Source: Burhinus oedicnemus
Lineage: Eukaryota; Chordata; Aves; Charadriiformes; Burhinidae
Direction: 5' to 3'
Length of the DNA stretch: 64,000 nt
Assembly (NCBI GenBank): GCA_008921705.1
Contig: VFFE01007633.1
Location: 773,178 to 837,177 of the forward strand
This document shows positions 50,454 through 61,760 of this stretch, piece after piece. Under the pieces are notes generated by a model. That model did not search any database and had not been told where the DNA came from. It saw only the letters and a program-made list of their open reading frames with translations. The translations under genes were made by a program, and so were the position numbers. Each line of letters starts with the position of its first letter. Within the stretch, counting starts at the first letter, position 1.

Positions 50454-53400
50454 TTTGGTCCAGAAGCTCAGAATAGTTTGTCAGCAAACACAGTGGTAAT
50501 ATTGTCAGGACTGAGATACTCTGAGGTTATAAATCAAGATAAAGTATATACAAAAAGATACTATCTTTGATGCCATAGAATAACTACAGTTTGAAGAAGC
50601 AGACCTTTTTTTTTTTTTTTAGTTCAAAAGCAATGAATTTGATATTACATGGAAGTCAAAACCAACTGGCCTGAGTTTAACTATGTTATGTTAATTGGTT
50701 CAGTAATTTGAAAGAAAAGTGTGGCCGATAGGTATGAAACAGAAGAGGAAACTAAGAAGGAGTGAGGTGATTGATCCTTAACTTCTGCAGGACAGGACAG
50801 ATAAATGCTAGCTGTTAAACTTTGAGGTATAAGATCCCATTAGAAATGTATACAAAATATAATTATTAGACATGTGAATGCTTTAGCTTACTCTAAAATT
50901 TTTTATGCACTAGTTCAATTTAATACTGCCTATACAGTTGTTAGGCCATATACAGGGAAGTCAAGTTTATACTTACATGCTGACTAAAAAGATGCCTTTA
51001 AAGATTAAATACACATGCTATGTTTCATTATATAAACTGTAAATTTGGGTAAGTGATGTATAAATTCACTAATTGTCCCACATGGCCATTCAGCTGTCTG
51101 CTCATTGTATCATTTTGATCTGTCACTTTACTGCAGAATTCAGAATGCTTTTGGCATTTGTAATCAAAATGAAAATACTTAACACCTGTATAATTGGCCT
51201 GTGGAAATCTAGGGGGCAAGAATCAAAATAAATTACTTGTCCATATGGACTGCAAGAAAAGACTTATCCCAGTGCATGCTGATCTGTGAAATTACTTTGT
51301 GAAAATTAGAATTTTTATTCCTCTTCACAGTTTTAAATTATTTTATCATTTAGATTATTAAATTTATAAATGTATGTTAATTGCTTAATTTACCATTTTA
51401 TTTTAGGAATCCATCTGCTTTGTATGCCAAAAGCATCATGAAAATGTCAATTTGAATTAGTTTTGTTTTGGTAAATGCTGAACACAACAGTATATTCTGT
51501 GCTTGCAGAAGGAAGCAGTGCAAAGACAATTTTCTAAGCAGCATTTATACTGTTTATGTACCAATTCTTCTGCTAGCTGTAATGCACTGTAACAGTTTGA
51601 AAAGGCTCTGTCTAAAGTCTAGTGACAAAACAGAAACTCAGATTCAAAATCCATTCCTGCTCTACAAGTCATTCAAGTGGAAGGCTGCAAAACGGGAGGT
51701 TTGGATGCAATGTGTAGGTATTTTTTAAGAATCCAGTGTCTTCTTTTTAAAATAAAGTACTACAACATGGAAACATGGTAGAACACAGTATGAGAAAGCT
51801 CTTAGACACGGGTATCTCAAGTGAGCATAAAGGTAGACTAACACTCATAGTGGTTGTTAGACTCTCTCAGACAAATGAAGAATATAGTGGAAAAGATTTT
51901 GTGTCCAGTCCTGCCCCTGTAACTGTAGTCAGCATTTCTTAAGTTAATCAATGTGCATCCAGAAACTAATATTTTTTTCCCTTTCATTATTTTAATATGG
52001 TATGCTTATGCATAGTTTTTCTTACGGTGCAGTATTTTGGTTAAATAGATTATTTCTCTTTTTGGTGTTTTTACCTCTGATGCATTTAAAGAGAAAAAAT
52101 ATAATTTATGGCTACATTTTCAGTGTCCTTTGGTAAGCTCTATTACTTTGATCACTCTAGTAGCCTTCTAGAACTTCTGGAAGTAAATAGCAAGAAATAA
52201 CTTTTACTAATTTGACTTCTTCTTTCTTAACCACATAAAAACCAAATATAACATGCATTCCAGACTGTTACTGGTGCATTTTTTAGTGACTCAGCTTTTC
52301 AACTGGCTATCACAATGGTGATCATCATCATCCACTGAAACTTGGTATGAGGATAAAATAGCTCAGGTAGGTATCTTCTTGCCTGCTTCTTCTTTACTTC
52401 CATTATATGGAATGATCTCAGTCACTGGTGCCTACAGACTTTTCGAGGCAGGATTCAGTTGCTCAAACACACCTGTCTAAATCATTTACAATGCTCTAGG
52501 TTCTCCAACATAGGCATGTAGTAAGCCAAATCCGACACAAGACTGATAGGAAAGCTTCTTCTTTTTAAAGATTAATTCAGTCACCTAAACACAGACAACT
52601 AGCCCTGCTTCAGATGCATGTGGCTGGCAGGACAGTACAAAGAACCTATGAAAGACCCAGCATGTGGTGGAGTGGCACCTGGAGACCAAGCAGGATATCC
52701 TAGCATAGTACAAGGCACCTATTCAGTTTCAGTGCAACTGAATCAAGCCACAATCTCCATTACCTACAGGACTCCAGACATCTACCATGCCTATAAAAAA
52801 CAGTAAGTGGACAGGCATATTTAGGTAACTCAAGTCACACTGCATCCTACCCCTTAGTGACTGATAATCCAAATATTTTATTCCGTGTGTTTGTTTTCAA
52901 TTTTCACTTTATAGCTAAAAAAATGTGTGACCTTGATTATTTATTATTCAAACTATCCCAATTCTATTAGTTCAGTCTTCAAGATCATGTAACTCTTCCT
53001 CTAGATTCTTTTTAATATTCCCATGCTTTAACATGCCTCCTGATTTTTGTAACACGAACAGATTTCCATAGCATAGTGATGCATTTTGTGCCAAGGTCCT
53101 TACTGAAACTCGTAAACAAGATCAGGCTTAAGTTCTTTGAGGAGTTTCACTAGTCATACATCCTCATATAGACAGTCCCCTTTTTTTAAAGTAGCATATT
53201 TGCTGGGTCTACTGTACACACAATGTGTGTATGGTGTCCACTCACACAGTTAAAATTAAAAGCCATTATAAACTATAAAGGAAAGGAATAAAAATATTGG
53301 CCTGTAGGTCAGGCAAGGTCAGAATACTGGTTTGAGATGAATTCTGTCTCAAACAGTTTTGTTTAATGTGTTATGATTTATATTCCAGTAAAGAAACACT

Positions 53401-54212
53401 GTTTTTTATTTTATTTTCCATTTGAATGCAATGTATTTGATTATGTTTTCCTTCAACACATGTTCATGCAATTGAGGTTGGACTCAGGAGCAATAATCAC
53501 TAAAAAGCCTTCTCTGCCTGCCCCCGAATGTGGGTATGGCATTTCCTATTAGTCTTAATGTTTTCAATCCCATGTTAATAGATTAATTAAAAATCCATTT
53601 TACTTGACCTAAGATTTCATTGCATAATTGTAGGATGGAGATTATCTTGCCCCATCATATTTTGGGAACATTAAACTCTATATGAAGAGTAAACAAAATT
53701 CAAAGTCATTTCCATCTACACATTCTTATTAACCAGCTTGCATTTGTTCCCATACTCACTATCACAAGAAACAGAAAAACATAGTTTAATCTCATAGGTT
53801 ATATCTCAGTAAGATCCTTCCTTAATAAGGATTTTTTTTTCTTTCTCATCTTACTTTTAATTGGTTTAGTTATATAGCTGAAAAATTGTCTGCTTATTCT
53901 GATAATTTTCATTTTGGCTCAGTACCATTTGGAACCACAAACAAATAAAAATATTATAATTTCTGTTGAATAATATATCAAAGTAATTGAAGTCAATGGA
54001 AATGCAAAGGCAATTTTCTCTTCTTCTGTTCCTGAAATGTTTTTAGGATAACTCAAGGAGTTTATTTCTGTGTGAGAATAAGTAACAAGAAAATAATCCA
54101 GCTAGCTCTACCACCTTTGAAGGCAAAGTTGACAAATACTATCTTTTAACCTGTTTTCCTTTAATTAGCGTTACTCACTGAGGGTAGAGGTTTTGTAACA
54201 AGTAGGCTAAGG

Positions 54213-54252
54213 TTTTAGTGGGCTTCCTAACACTTTAGTGGCCTTCCTAAAT
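54213..54252. repeat. Two-copy tandem duplication, 20-bp unit
   Basis: TTTAGTGGGCTTCCTAA and TTTAGTGGCCTTCCTAA follow each other with a period of 20 bp. Confidence 0.75.
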
Positions 54253-54266
54253 TATTCTACTGTAGA

Positions 54267-54342
54267 TTTCCCTTTCTCTTTCCCTCTTCCTTTTTCTTTT
54301 CCTTTTTTCTCTTCCTGTTTTACTTCCTCCTCCCTCTCTTTT
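54267..54342. repeat. Polypyrimidine tract of about 76 bp
   Basis: Almost only C and T on the plus strand, with interruptions by one G and one A near 54317-54322. Such tracts can form triplex DNA in vitro; nothing here shows that it does. Confidence 0.7.
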
Positions 54343-54448
54343 AAGTATAACGAGCATGGTTAATCTACCTTCCTGTGGTTAATCAACCTGTGGTTATGCT
54401 AGGCACTTACTTCCATAGATAACTTCAAAATAATTAAGTACAGGGTTT

Positions 54449-54470
54449 ATATATATATATATATGTATAT
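54449..54470. repeat. AT microsatellite
   Basis: Alternating A and T interrupted once by G. Confidence 0.75.
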
Positions 54471-55231
54471 AAATGTTATAGATGCTTCCACTTAAGTTAA
54501 TAAGGCTTACATGGAAAGATTTATACCATCAGTTTATTGGAAAGTAAAGCAACATAGGTCCCACATTGGGACAACAGAGATCCATAGAGAGTGTTTAGCC
54601 CCACTGAAGTAAGCTTTTATTTCCCACTCCCGCAATCAGAATCACAGTCTGAAGAAAGATTTAAAATGTAAAAGAAATAAAAAAAACCCCTCAAATTTGC
54701 ATCTTTGCTTTTTTCCTCCCAAGTTGTTGTTGGGGTTTTTGGGGGGTTTGGGTTTTTTTCCCAGTATTTCCCAAAGGTTATGTGTCTTCTAAAATAAAAT
54801 GTAACTGCGATCACTTTGGTTTACATATATGATTGGCTCCAGAACTGTTTTAGTCTTTTTTCCCAGCAGGTGAGCAGAATATAGATATGTAAAGTGGACT
54901 GTGAAAATTCAGAGAGACATAAAATTAGATTTTATAGGATCTGCTTCTAATCTAGACTTTCCAACTGAACCAGTGTGGATTGATTGAGTACAGGATACAT
55001 GAAAACATCCAAAATAAATGAAAGTAAGTTAATCATCCAATAGTTAATACTACAGTGCTACAGCTGAAAAATAAGTTTGTGACAATTCCAGCCTACAAAA
55101 AGCTATTATTGTACTTTTCCTAACACCATTACCAGAGTAAAAACTTGGGTTTGTTTTTGAAAACATTATGCATCGACATGTTGAAACCAAGTGACATGCA
55201 AATTTGTGAAATGTTCCATATTTTTTATCAG

Positions 55232-56402
55232 GCATAGTCAACATGGGTTCACAAAAGGAAAGGCCTGTTTAACTAATTCGATATCCTTCTATGATAAGAT
55301 CATACGCCTAGTAGATGAAGGGAAGGCGGTGGATGTAGTTCTGGGTTTTAGTAAGGCTTTTGATACTGCTCCTCACAGCATCCCTCTGGACAAGTTCAAC
55401 TGTGGGATAAGCAGGTTTACAGTGTGCTGCGTGAAGAACTGGCGGAATGCCAGAGCTCAAAAGATTGTAGTGAATAGAGCTACATCTAGTTGGCAACTGG
55501 TCACCTGCTGTGTTCCTCAGGATTCAATTCTCGGGCCAGTTCTGTTCAATATATTTATCAACGATCTGGATGCAGGAGTTGAATGCACCGTTTGCAAGTT
55601 TGCTGATGATACCAAACTGGGAGGTGCTGTTGAGTCTCTTGAGGGACAGGAGGCCTTGCAGGGGGTTCTGGATAGATTGGATCATTGGGCTATGGTTAAT
55701 GGGATGAAATTTAACGAGTCCAAATGCCAGATTCTGCACCTAGGATGCAGTAATGCTGGGCAAAAGTAAAAATTGGGAGAGCAACACTTGGAGAGCAGCC
55801 CTGCAGAAAGCGATATGGGGGTGCTGGTCAACAGCAGGCTCAATATGAATCAGCAGTGGGCCCTGGCAGCCAAGAGGGCAAACCACATCCTGGGCTGCAT
55901 CAAACACAGCATAACCAGCCGGTCAAAAGAGAGGATTATCCCACTGTATTCAGTGTTGGTGCGGCCTCATCTGGAGTACTGTGTGCAGTTCTGGGCCCCA
56001 CAATTTAAGAAGGATGTGAAGGTCCTTGAAAGCGCTCAGAGGAGGTCAACAAAGCTGGTGAAAGGGCTGGAAGGAATGTCCTGTGAGGAGTGGCTAAGGA
56101 CTTGGGGCTTGCCTAGTTTGGAGAAAAGGAGGCTGACGGGCAACCTCATTGATCTCTACAGCTTCCTGAGGAGGGGAAGCAGAGAGGGAGGTGCTGATCT
56201 CTTCTCCCTGGTATCCAGTGACAGGATGTGTGGGAATGGTTCAAAGCTGTGTCAGGGGAGGTCTGGACTGGACATTAGGAAGCATTTCTTTACCGAGAGA
56301 GTGGTCAAACACTGGAACAGGCTTCCTAGAGAGGGGGTTGATGCCCAAAGCCTGTCAGTGTTTGAGAGGCATTTGGACCATGCCCTTAAAAACATGCTTT
56401 AA
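55232..56402 (+). pseudogene. CR1 ORF2 remnant (RT plus C-terminal), one in-frame stop
   Basis: The translation has [12 protein letters not shown], then motif A as [10 protein letters not shown] (usual YLDFSKAFD). The first, catalytic-type Asp is replaced by Gly and one residue is missing. The catalytic FADD is kept at about 55599-55610, followed by [22 protein letters not shown] at 55767-55769 interrupts the frame, which continues at once with [53 protein letters not shown] and [10 protein letters not shown], to a stop at 56402. It is inactive, but the frame is remarkably well kept for an old copy. Confidence 0.85.
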
Positions 56403-56505
56403 CTTTTGGTCAGCCCTGAAGTGGTCAGGCAGTTAGACTAGACTAGATTGTAGGTCTCTTCCAACTGAAATACTCCTATTCTCTTCTCTTTTCTTCTCTC
56501 CTCTC
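55232..56505 (+). mobile_element. CR1 LINE, 5'-truncated, older subfamily
   Basis: It begins within the RT at the [11 protein letters not shown] block and runs through the C-terminal domain to a 3' UTR (GGTCTCTTCCAACTGAAAT). The subfamily differs from the minus-strand copies in the C-terminal region ([21 protein letters not shown]). The reading frame is the same from 55232 to 56402 except for one stop. In place of a clean ATTCTATG terminal repeat, the 3' end runs into a pyrimidine-rich tract with TTCTC units at about 56472-56506, which may be a mutated and expanded terminal repeat. Confidence 0.93.
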
Positions 56506-59500
56506 CTAGTGGTTCAAGATACCAATAGAAGACTTTTCACTACACAAATAGAACCAGCTTATTCACCTGAGAAAAGTCTTGCTCTTATTTCTTATTCTTT
56601 TAGAATTTGCTTATGTTTTATTAGGAACACACTTCTGTAAAAACTTTACACTTGATCACACAGATCAGATCTTTCATTAATGAATGTTTTCACTCAACCA
56701 AACAAATTCTGTAGCAATATGACGTCTTCCTTATTATTTCACTTTTAGCTCTTCTGCAAAAAAGAGTTTTTTCTACAGTAACTTGATCTTTTGGGAAAGG
56801 AGTGGATGCGAATAAAGCATAGGATTTTAATTAGTTTACTTTGAATTGTAATACAGCTGCCTTAAGTGATTTCAAATAGCATGGAAAAACATTAGGACCA
56901 AGTGAAATAGCATCCTTGTTTAATGCTTGTTTAATAAGAATCATTGATTTAAAGTTCCACTGCCACTGCTTTCATGGATTCTCTTACACTCATGCCTGAA
57001 GAGCAGTTTCATTTTAAAACAAATCTAGTTACCGCAATGAAAACTCTTTAGTGAAAATGTTCTTAAACAGGTTTCAACTTTGCTGCAAGGCTTAAATTTC
57101 AGACTCTAATCTAAGTAACAAGATCTGATCTTTCTCTATAAGCAGAGATCTACTTTTTAACAAGTGTTCTTTTATTTGTGCCTTGCAGGTTGGCAAAATT
57201 GGATTTAATCTCTCTCTGATGAAAGCATGTCCCACGGTCATGGATTAAAACTATGTCTGTGGCTTCTAAATTTATCCAAAGTTTTGTTAGTTGAATTGTG
57301 CTTTCTGTGGAGAACAAAACAACCCTTATAATAGCTAGGTAATACCCTGTAGACATTGCATACATGGAGGTAAAAATAAGAGTCCTTTCACATCCTCTAG
57401 GACTTGAAACTGCAGAAGTATTCTGACTTTTGTCTAATTTTAAATATTCTCCCATATTATAGCTATTCACATATTTCATATATATCCAGCCATTAAACAC
57501 ACTTAACGAATGCAATGCTTTCCAAATGAGATAGCCTTAAAGTGTGAATTAATGTACCGCCAGAGAATTCATATAGAACATCTTTTAAAATAGTATAAAT
57601 CTATATGACCAGATGTGCTGTTATGGATACTAAAAATAAACACATATCTCTTATTTCAGAGATGTCTCTATAAGGATCATCTTCTAACTCTAAAAATTCT
57701 CAGGCTGTATAATTTTTGGCCTTTCAGTCCATGGCTAGGTGTTTGTGCTCGCTCTGCCAAGACTGATGAAAACTTAGGTCAATATAATGGAAAACAATAT
57801 TTAGTGATTTTTTTTATCATCATTATTTTAATATCCTTGCCTGAAGTTTGAGTTTGAGTATTTTGTGTAATTCCATCAAACTTAAAACCAAGCATCTCTT
57901 TCACCTTTTCCATTCCATCAAATATAGGGGTGTGAAAGGGACTGATGTGCCTAATAGAGTTTGAAATTAATTTGACTTCTGGTTTACTTCCATGGTTTTT
58001 GTACTAAAATCCTCAATGCACACTAATAAAATAAAGACACAGTGAATTTCTATTACAGGAACAGAATTTGTTAGATGTCATAGAATCAGCTCAAGAAGAT
58101 GAGGAGTAAGTTGATAAACTGCATGATATGTTACAGGTTCATTTTATTTACCCTTATCCAAACTCTTGTTTTCTTCTCCAGAGTTGTAGTGGAAGGTAGG
58201 AATGAGAGAGGAAAAAAGATATATGATGAATATTAGAAGTGAAAAATTTCTTCTTAAATTGCAGTATAAATATTGTACATGGCATGTTCTACTAAACAGC
58301 TTGCTGCCTAATCAAAGTAGAGCAGAAGGCTACATATTTATTGTGTATGAATATACAGTCACCATGTAAGCTTTCAAAGGGAAACTAAGGGTGCTTATGT
58401 TGGCTGATGCTGGGAATCCCAGATGATACAGGCAGACTGCATAGAGCTACGTATGTCTTAGAAAAAGTAGCATGCCTTCCTGTCACAGGGTGAAGACCCA
58501 TGGCCAGACTTTAAAGGTGATGAAAAAGAAAGATTTTCTTTTTCAAGAAAGAATTTTCAAGAATTTTTGCAATCCATGAAATCACTGAAGAATGTTGGAC
58601 TGAAAGGAAGTACTGTAAGCAAAGATGTCTTGCTAAGAACAAAGGGAATAGTTTTGTTTTCAAAACTTAATATTCCTCACCCAGAAGTTCCAGGTTTTTC
58701 CTATTTACAGTCTGATGTTATTCTATTTTACTACTTTATATTCCAAAGAAATTAAAGTTTTAGAGATACTTAGCCTTCAGTGTAATTTAATATGTTAATT
58801 TGGAAAGAAAGGGATGAGTACAGCTAACTTTAAGGTTCTTTGTGACGTGAAATCTTTTCATGGGCAGTTCACAGTTATCTAGGATTGCGTACTTTTGCTC
58901 AGTAGCAATTCAATACTATTTCAGTCGTTGAGTGTTACAGTTTTTAGGGAATATTACATTAGATTTCCTCTGCTACATGAATTGAAAAATACCTGATACT
59001 TCCTCTATTGTACCTTCAGAATAATTCCCAAATCATGAACCAGGAAAACAATCATTAGGTATAAATGAATAAAATCTTAGGAGGAAATGGTGTTTGTTAC
59101 AATAGCTTTTGAATGTTTACATTTGATTTACATTTATAAGCAAATAAATAAATGTATAAATGTGTAATTTTGTAAATATGTTTATACATAAACTTAGAAG
59201 CTTCTCTGTTGACAAATGCAGTGTGTATTTAGCATGATCATGACAGTCATCTGACAGACTGGGAGAAAAAAATTAAAAAATCACTGCGCATTATTCAAGC
59301 ATTGTTATTTCTTATGTACAGAACACTTATTCTACAGAACTGCTTGCCAGTTTAAAATCTCAGCACTGCATATGCAGACCCTTGGAAAATAATATACTTT
59401 CAAGTAACTTTTCAGCAAATTCCTAAGACAATAAAGTATAAGCATATAAGACCTTCTCTCATAACACCCTCTGTCTTCTCCAGCCCTGACAGAAATGTAA

Positions 59501-61314
59501 GAACTATCATAGCTCCTGGTTTCAGCTAGAATATCATCCAAAAAAATGTGCAGATTGTGCAGATCCCTGCTCAGTACGACTTCTAATTCTAAGACTACAT
59601 TATAAAAAAATACTCTCCACCTGAAATGTTCTGCAACATCCAAATTAAAAGAATTAAAAAGTGGTCAATAGCCATTTTCTTACATTTTTAAAATATGTTA
59701 CTGTTTTTGAAACTGATTTAACATTTTGCACATTAACCTTTCTTTAAAACAATGCATTCACTGTTCTGCATTCAAACTTAATACAAATTTATTCATTCAA
59801 AATTTATCAATTTTAACCTTTAAAAGCTGAATTTTTTACTAACCTACCTTTCCCAATCATAATTTTTATGTTTGTAACCAACTTAGACAAAGGAACTTTC
59901 CATCAATATCAGCTCCCTTAAAATTCCACGGTGGGAACTGCCAAGACAACTGCTGATAAGAACCAGTTCAGAAATGTTTTTTTAATATTCAATTTTTGCC
60001 TCAGAAATTAAATTAGTACCAGGAAATTACTCTTTTGTTCAGAAATATTTTCATCAAAAAAAAGTTTTTATAAAGCAAAATTGTCCATTAAAATCGACAT
60101 AACGGAAATATGTTGCTCCCCATTAAGAAGTGATATTGCAATTAAAATTTTAATTGGAAACACTAATATCTTCAGTTTACTAAACCTAAAACTTGGGACA
60201 CACAAAAATCTGCTTCACTTTCTTTTATAACATGATTGCTTAACACTTGTACACTTCAAAGTACAGGTAAGTTCCTTTTTTAAGGAAAACAGAGTTTCGG
60301 CTGTCAACTCTCCTTCAATATACACAACAGATGGTAATCATGAAACTCTGTATTTACCTCAGCTAAATATCTAATATGATTACTGAAAATCAGAGAAAAC
60401 ACTACCTATTTTTTACATTTATTTCTCTGAAGTTATTATTTCAAATAAAGAATCTAAGTAGAACATGAAATGATTTTATTGTTTCGCTTTCACATCCATT
60501 AACGTCTTACTTCTGATTTAAATAATTAAATAAATAAATCAGTAAAATCGGGCAAAAAAAAAAGCATTTCTTCCACACAGCTAGCTAGCTATTAAAAATA
60601 TGTGGGTTGTCATTTAGCAGAAATGTTTTGGAGAACAACACTGTAGTCCCAAGGACATAAAGGTAATTGACAAGCTCGCATATGTTTAAGTAAGGGAAAT
60701 TTAGTAGAAACCAGGAAATTAAATTTCTACTGAAAAAAGATAATAGTTGGCTTTTTGAATATTAATTTTTACATAGCTACTATATACTGTGTGACTAGTA
60801 TTCCTAGATAATTTCTTCTTTCAAGTAGAAATTATAATCACTGATCAAAAATCACAGCTTTTATAATTCAAGTAAGAGACTCAAGGAACATCTTACTATT
60901 TTTGTATTTTGTTACAAACAGTGTAGGCTGAATTAAATAGTTGATGAAAGGTGACTAACCACACAAACCATATCAATACAGGTAGAAAATAATTTTTCAT
61001 TTCAAGACATAGGTATACTTTACAAGGGGCAGGGAGGAAGATACTATATTTCCTGTTTTCTGTGGAGCAAGTAAGTTCCTATCCTAGAGTACTTTATCAT
61101 GCAATGTTAAGATGAATAGATTTGGCAGAAAGACAGTCATTAAAAGGATCTAGGCATACACAAATTGTAAGATGGTGGATCTATGTGACTCTCGGACACT
61201 GAAGAGAAATGCTTAGCCTCATGAAAGGCCATTACTTCTACACTGATCTGTGTACCACAATCAAGTTCTCAGGACATGGCTTTTTACACAGAAAATCCCC
61301 AAGCTGCCTAAAGA
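56506..61314. other. Non-coding AT-rich DNA, no gene recognised
   Basis: The largest frame is a 121-codon minus-strand one (57515-57150) with no recognisable motif and no supporting splice or promoter evidence. No transposable element was recognised. Confidence 0.55.
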
Positions 61315-61760
61315 AAAACAGCAACAGGACTACAAAGATGATTAGGGGACTAGAACGTCTTTCTTATGAGGAAAGGCTGAGGGACTTGGGTCTTTTTAGT
61401 CTGGAGAAGAGAAGGCTGAGGGAGGATCTCATCAATGCCTATAAATACTTAAAGGGAGGGTGCCAGGAAGATGGGACCAGTGTTTTTTCAGTGGTGCCCA
61501 GTGACAGGACAAGAAGTAATGGGCACCAACTTGAACACAGGAAGTTCCATCTAAACATGAGGAGGACCTTCTTTCCTTTGAGGGTGGCAGAGCACTGGAA
61601 CAGGCTGTCCAGAGAGGTGGTGGAGTCTCTGACTCTGGAGACATTCCAAACTCGCCTGGACGCCATCCTGTGCAACCTGCTGTAGGTGACCCTGCTCTGG
61701 CAGGGGGGTTGGACTAGATGATCTCCAGAGGTCCCTTCCAACTCCGGTGATTCTGTGAAT
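61315..61760 (+). mobile_element. CR1 LINE 3' end with intact C-terminal coding end
   Basis: About 445 bp. The open frame covers the last ~120 codons of CR1 ORF2 ([67 protein letters not shown]) and ends at the native stop TAG at 61683-61685. The 3' UTR with GGACTAGATGATCTCCAGAG and the terminal GATTCTGTGA follow. It is the same subfamily as 757-1030 and is 5'-truncated at about 61315. Confidence 0.93.

Larger units (their letters stand above)
50454..55231. other. Non-coding AT-rich DNA, no gene recognised
   Basis: Small chance frames only. Simple tracts: T15 at 50606-50620, a pyrimidine-rich strand at 54267-54342, and an AT repeat at 54449-54470. A 20-bp tandem duplication lies at 54213-54252. 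Confidence 0.55.

Noticed and set aside
57150..57515. A 121-codon minus-strand frame
   Set aside because: No similarity to a known family could be recognised and no promoter, splice or codon evidence supports it.
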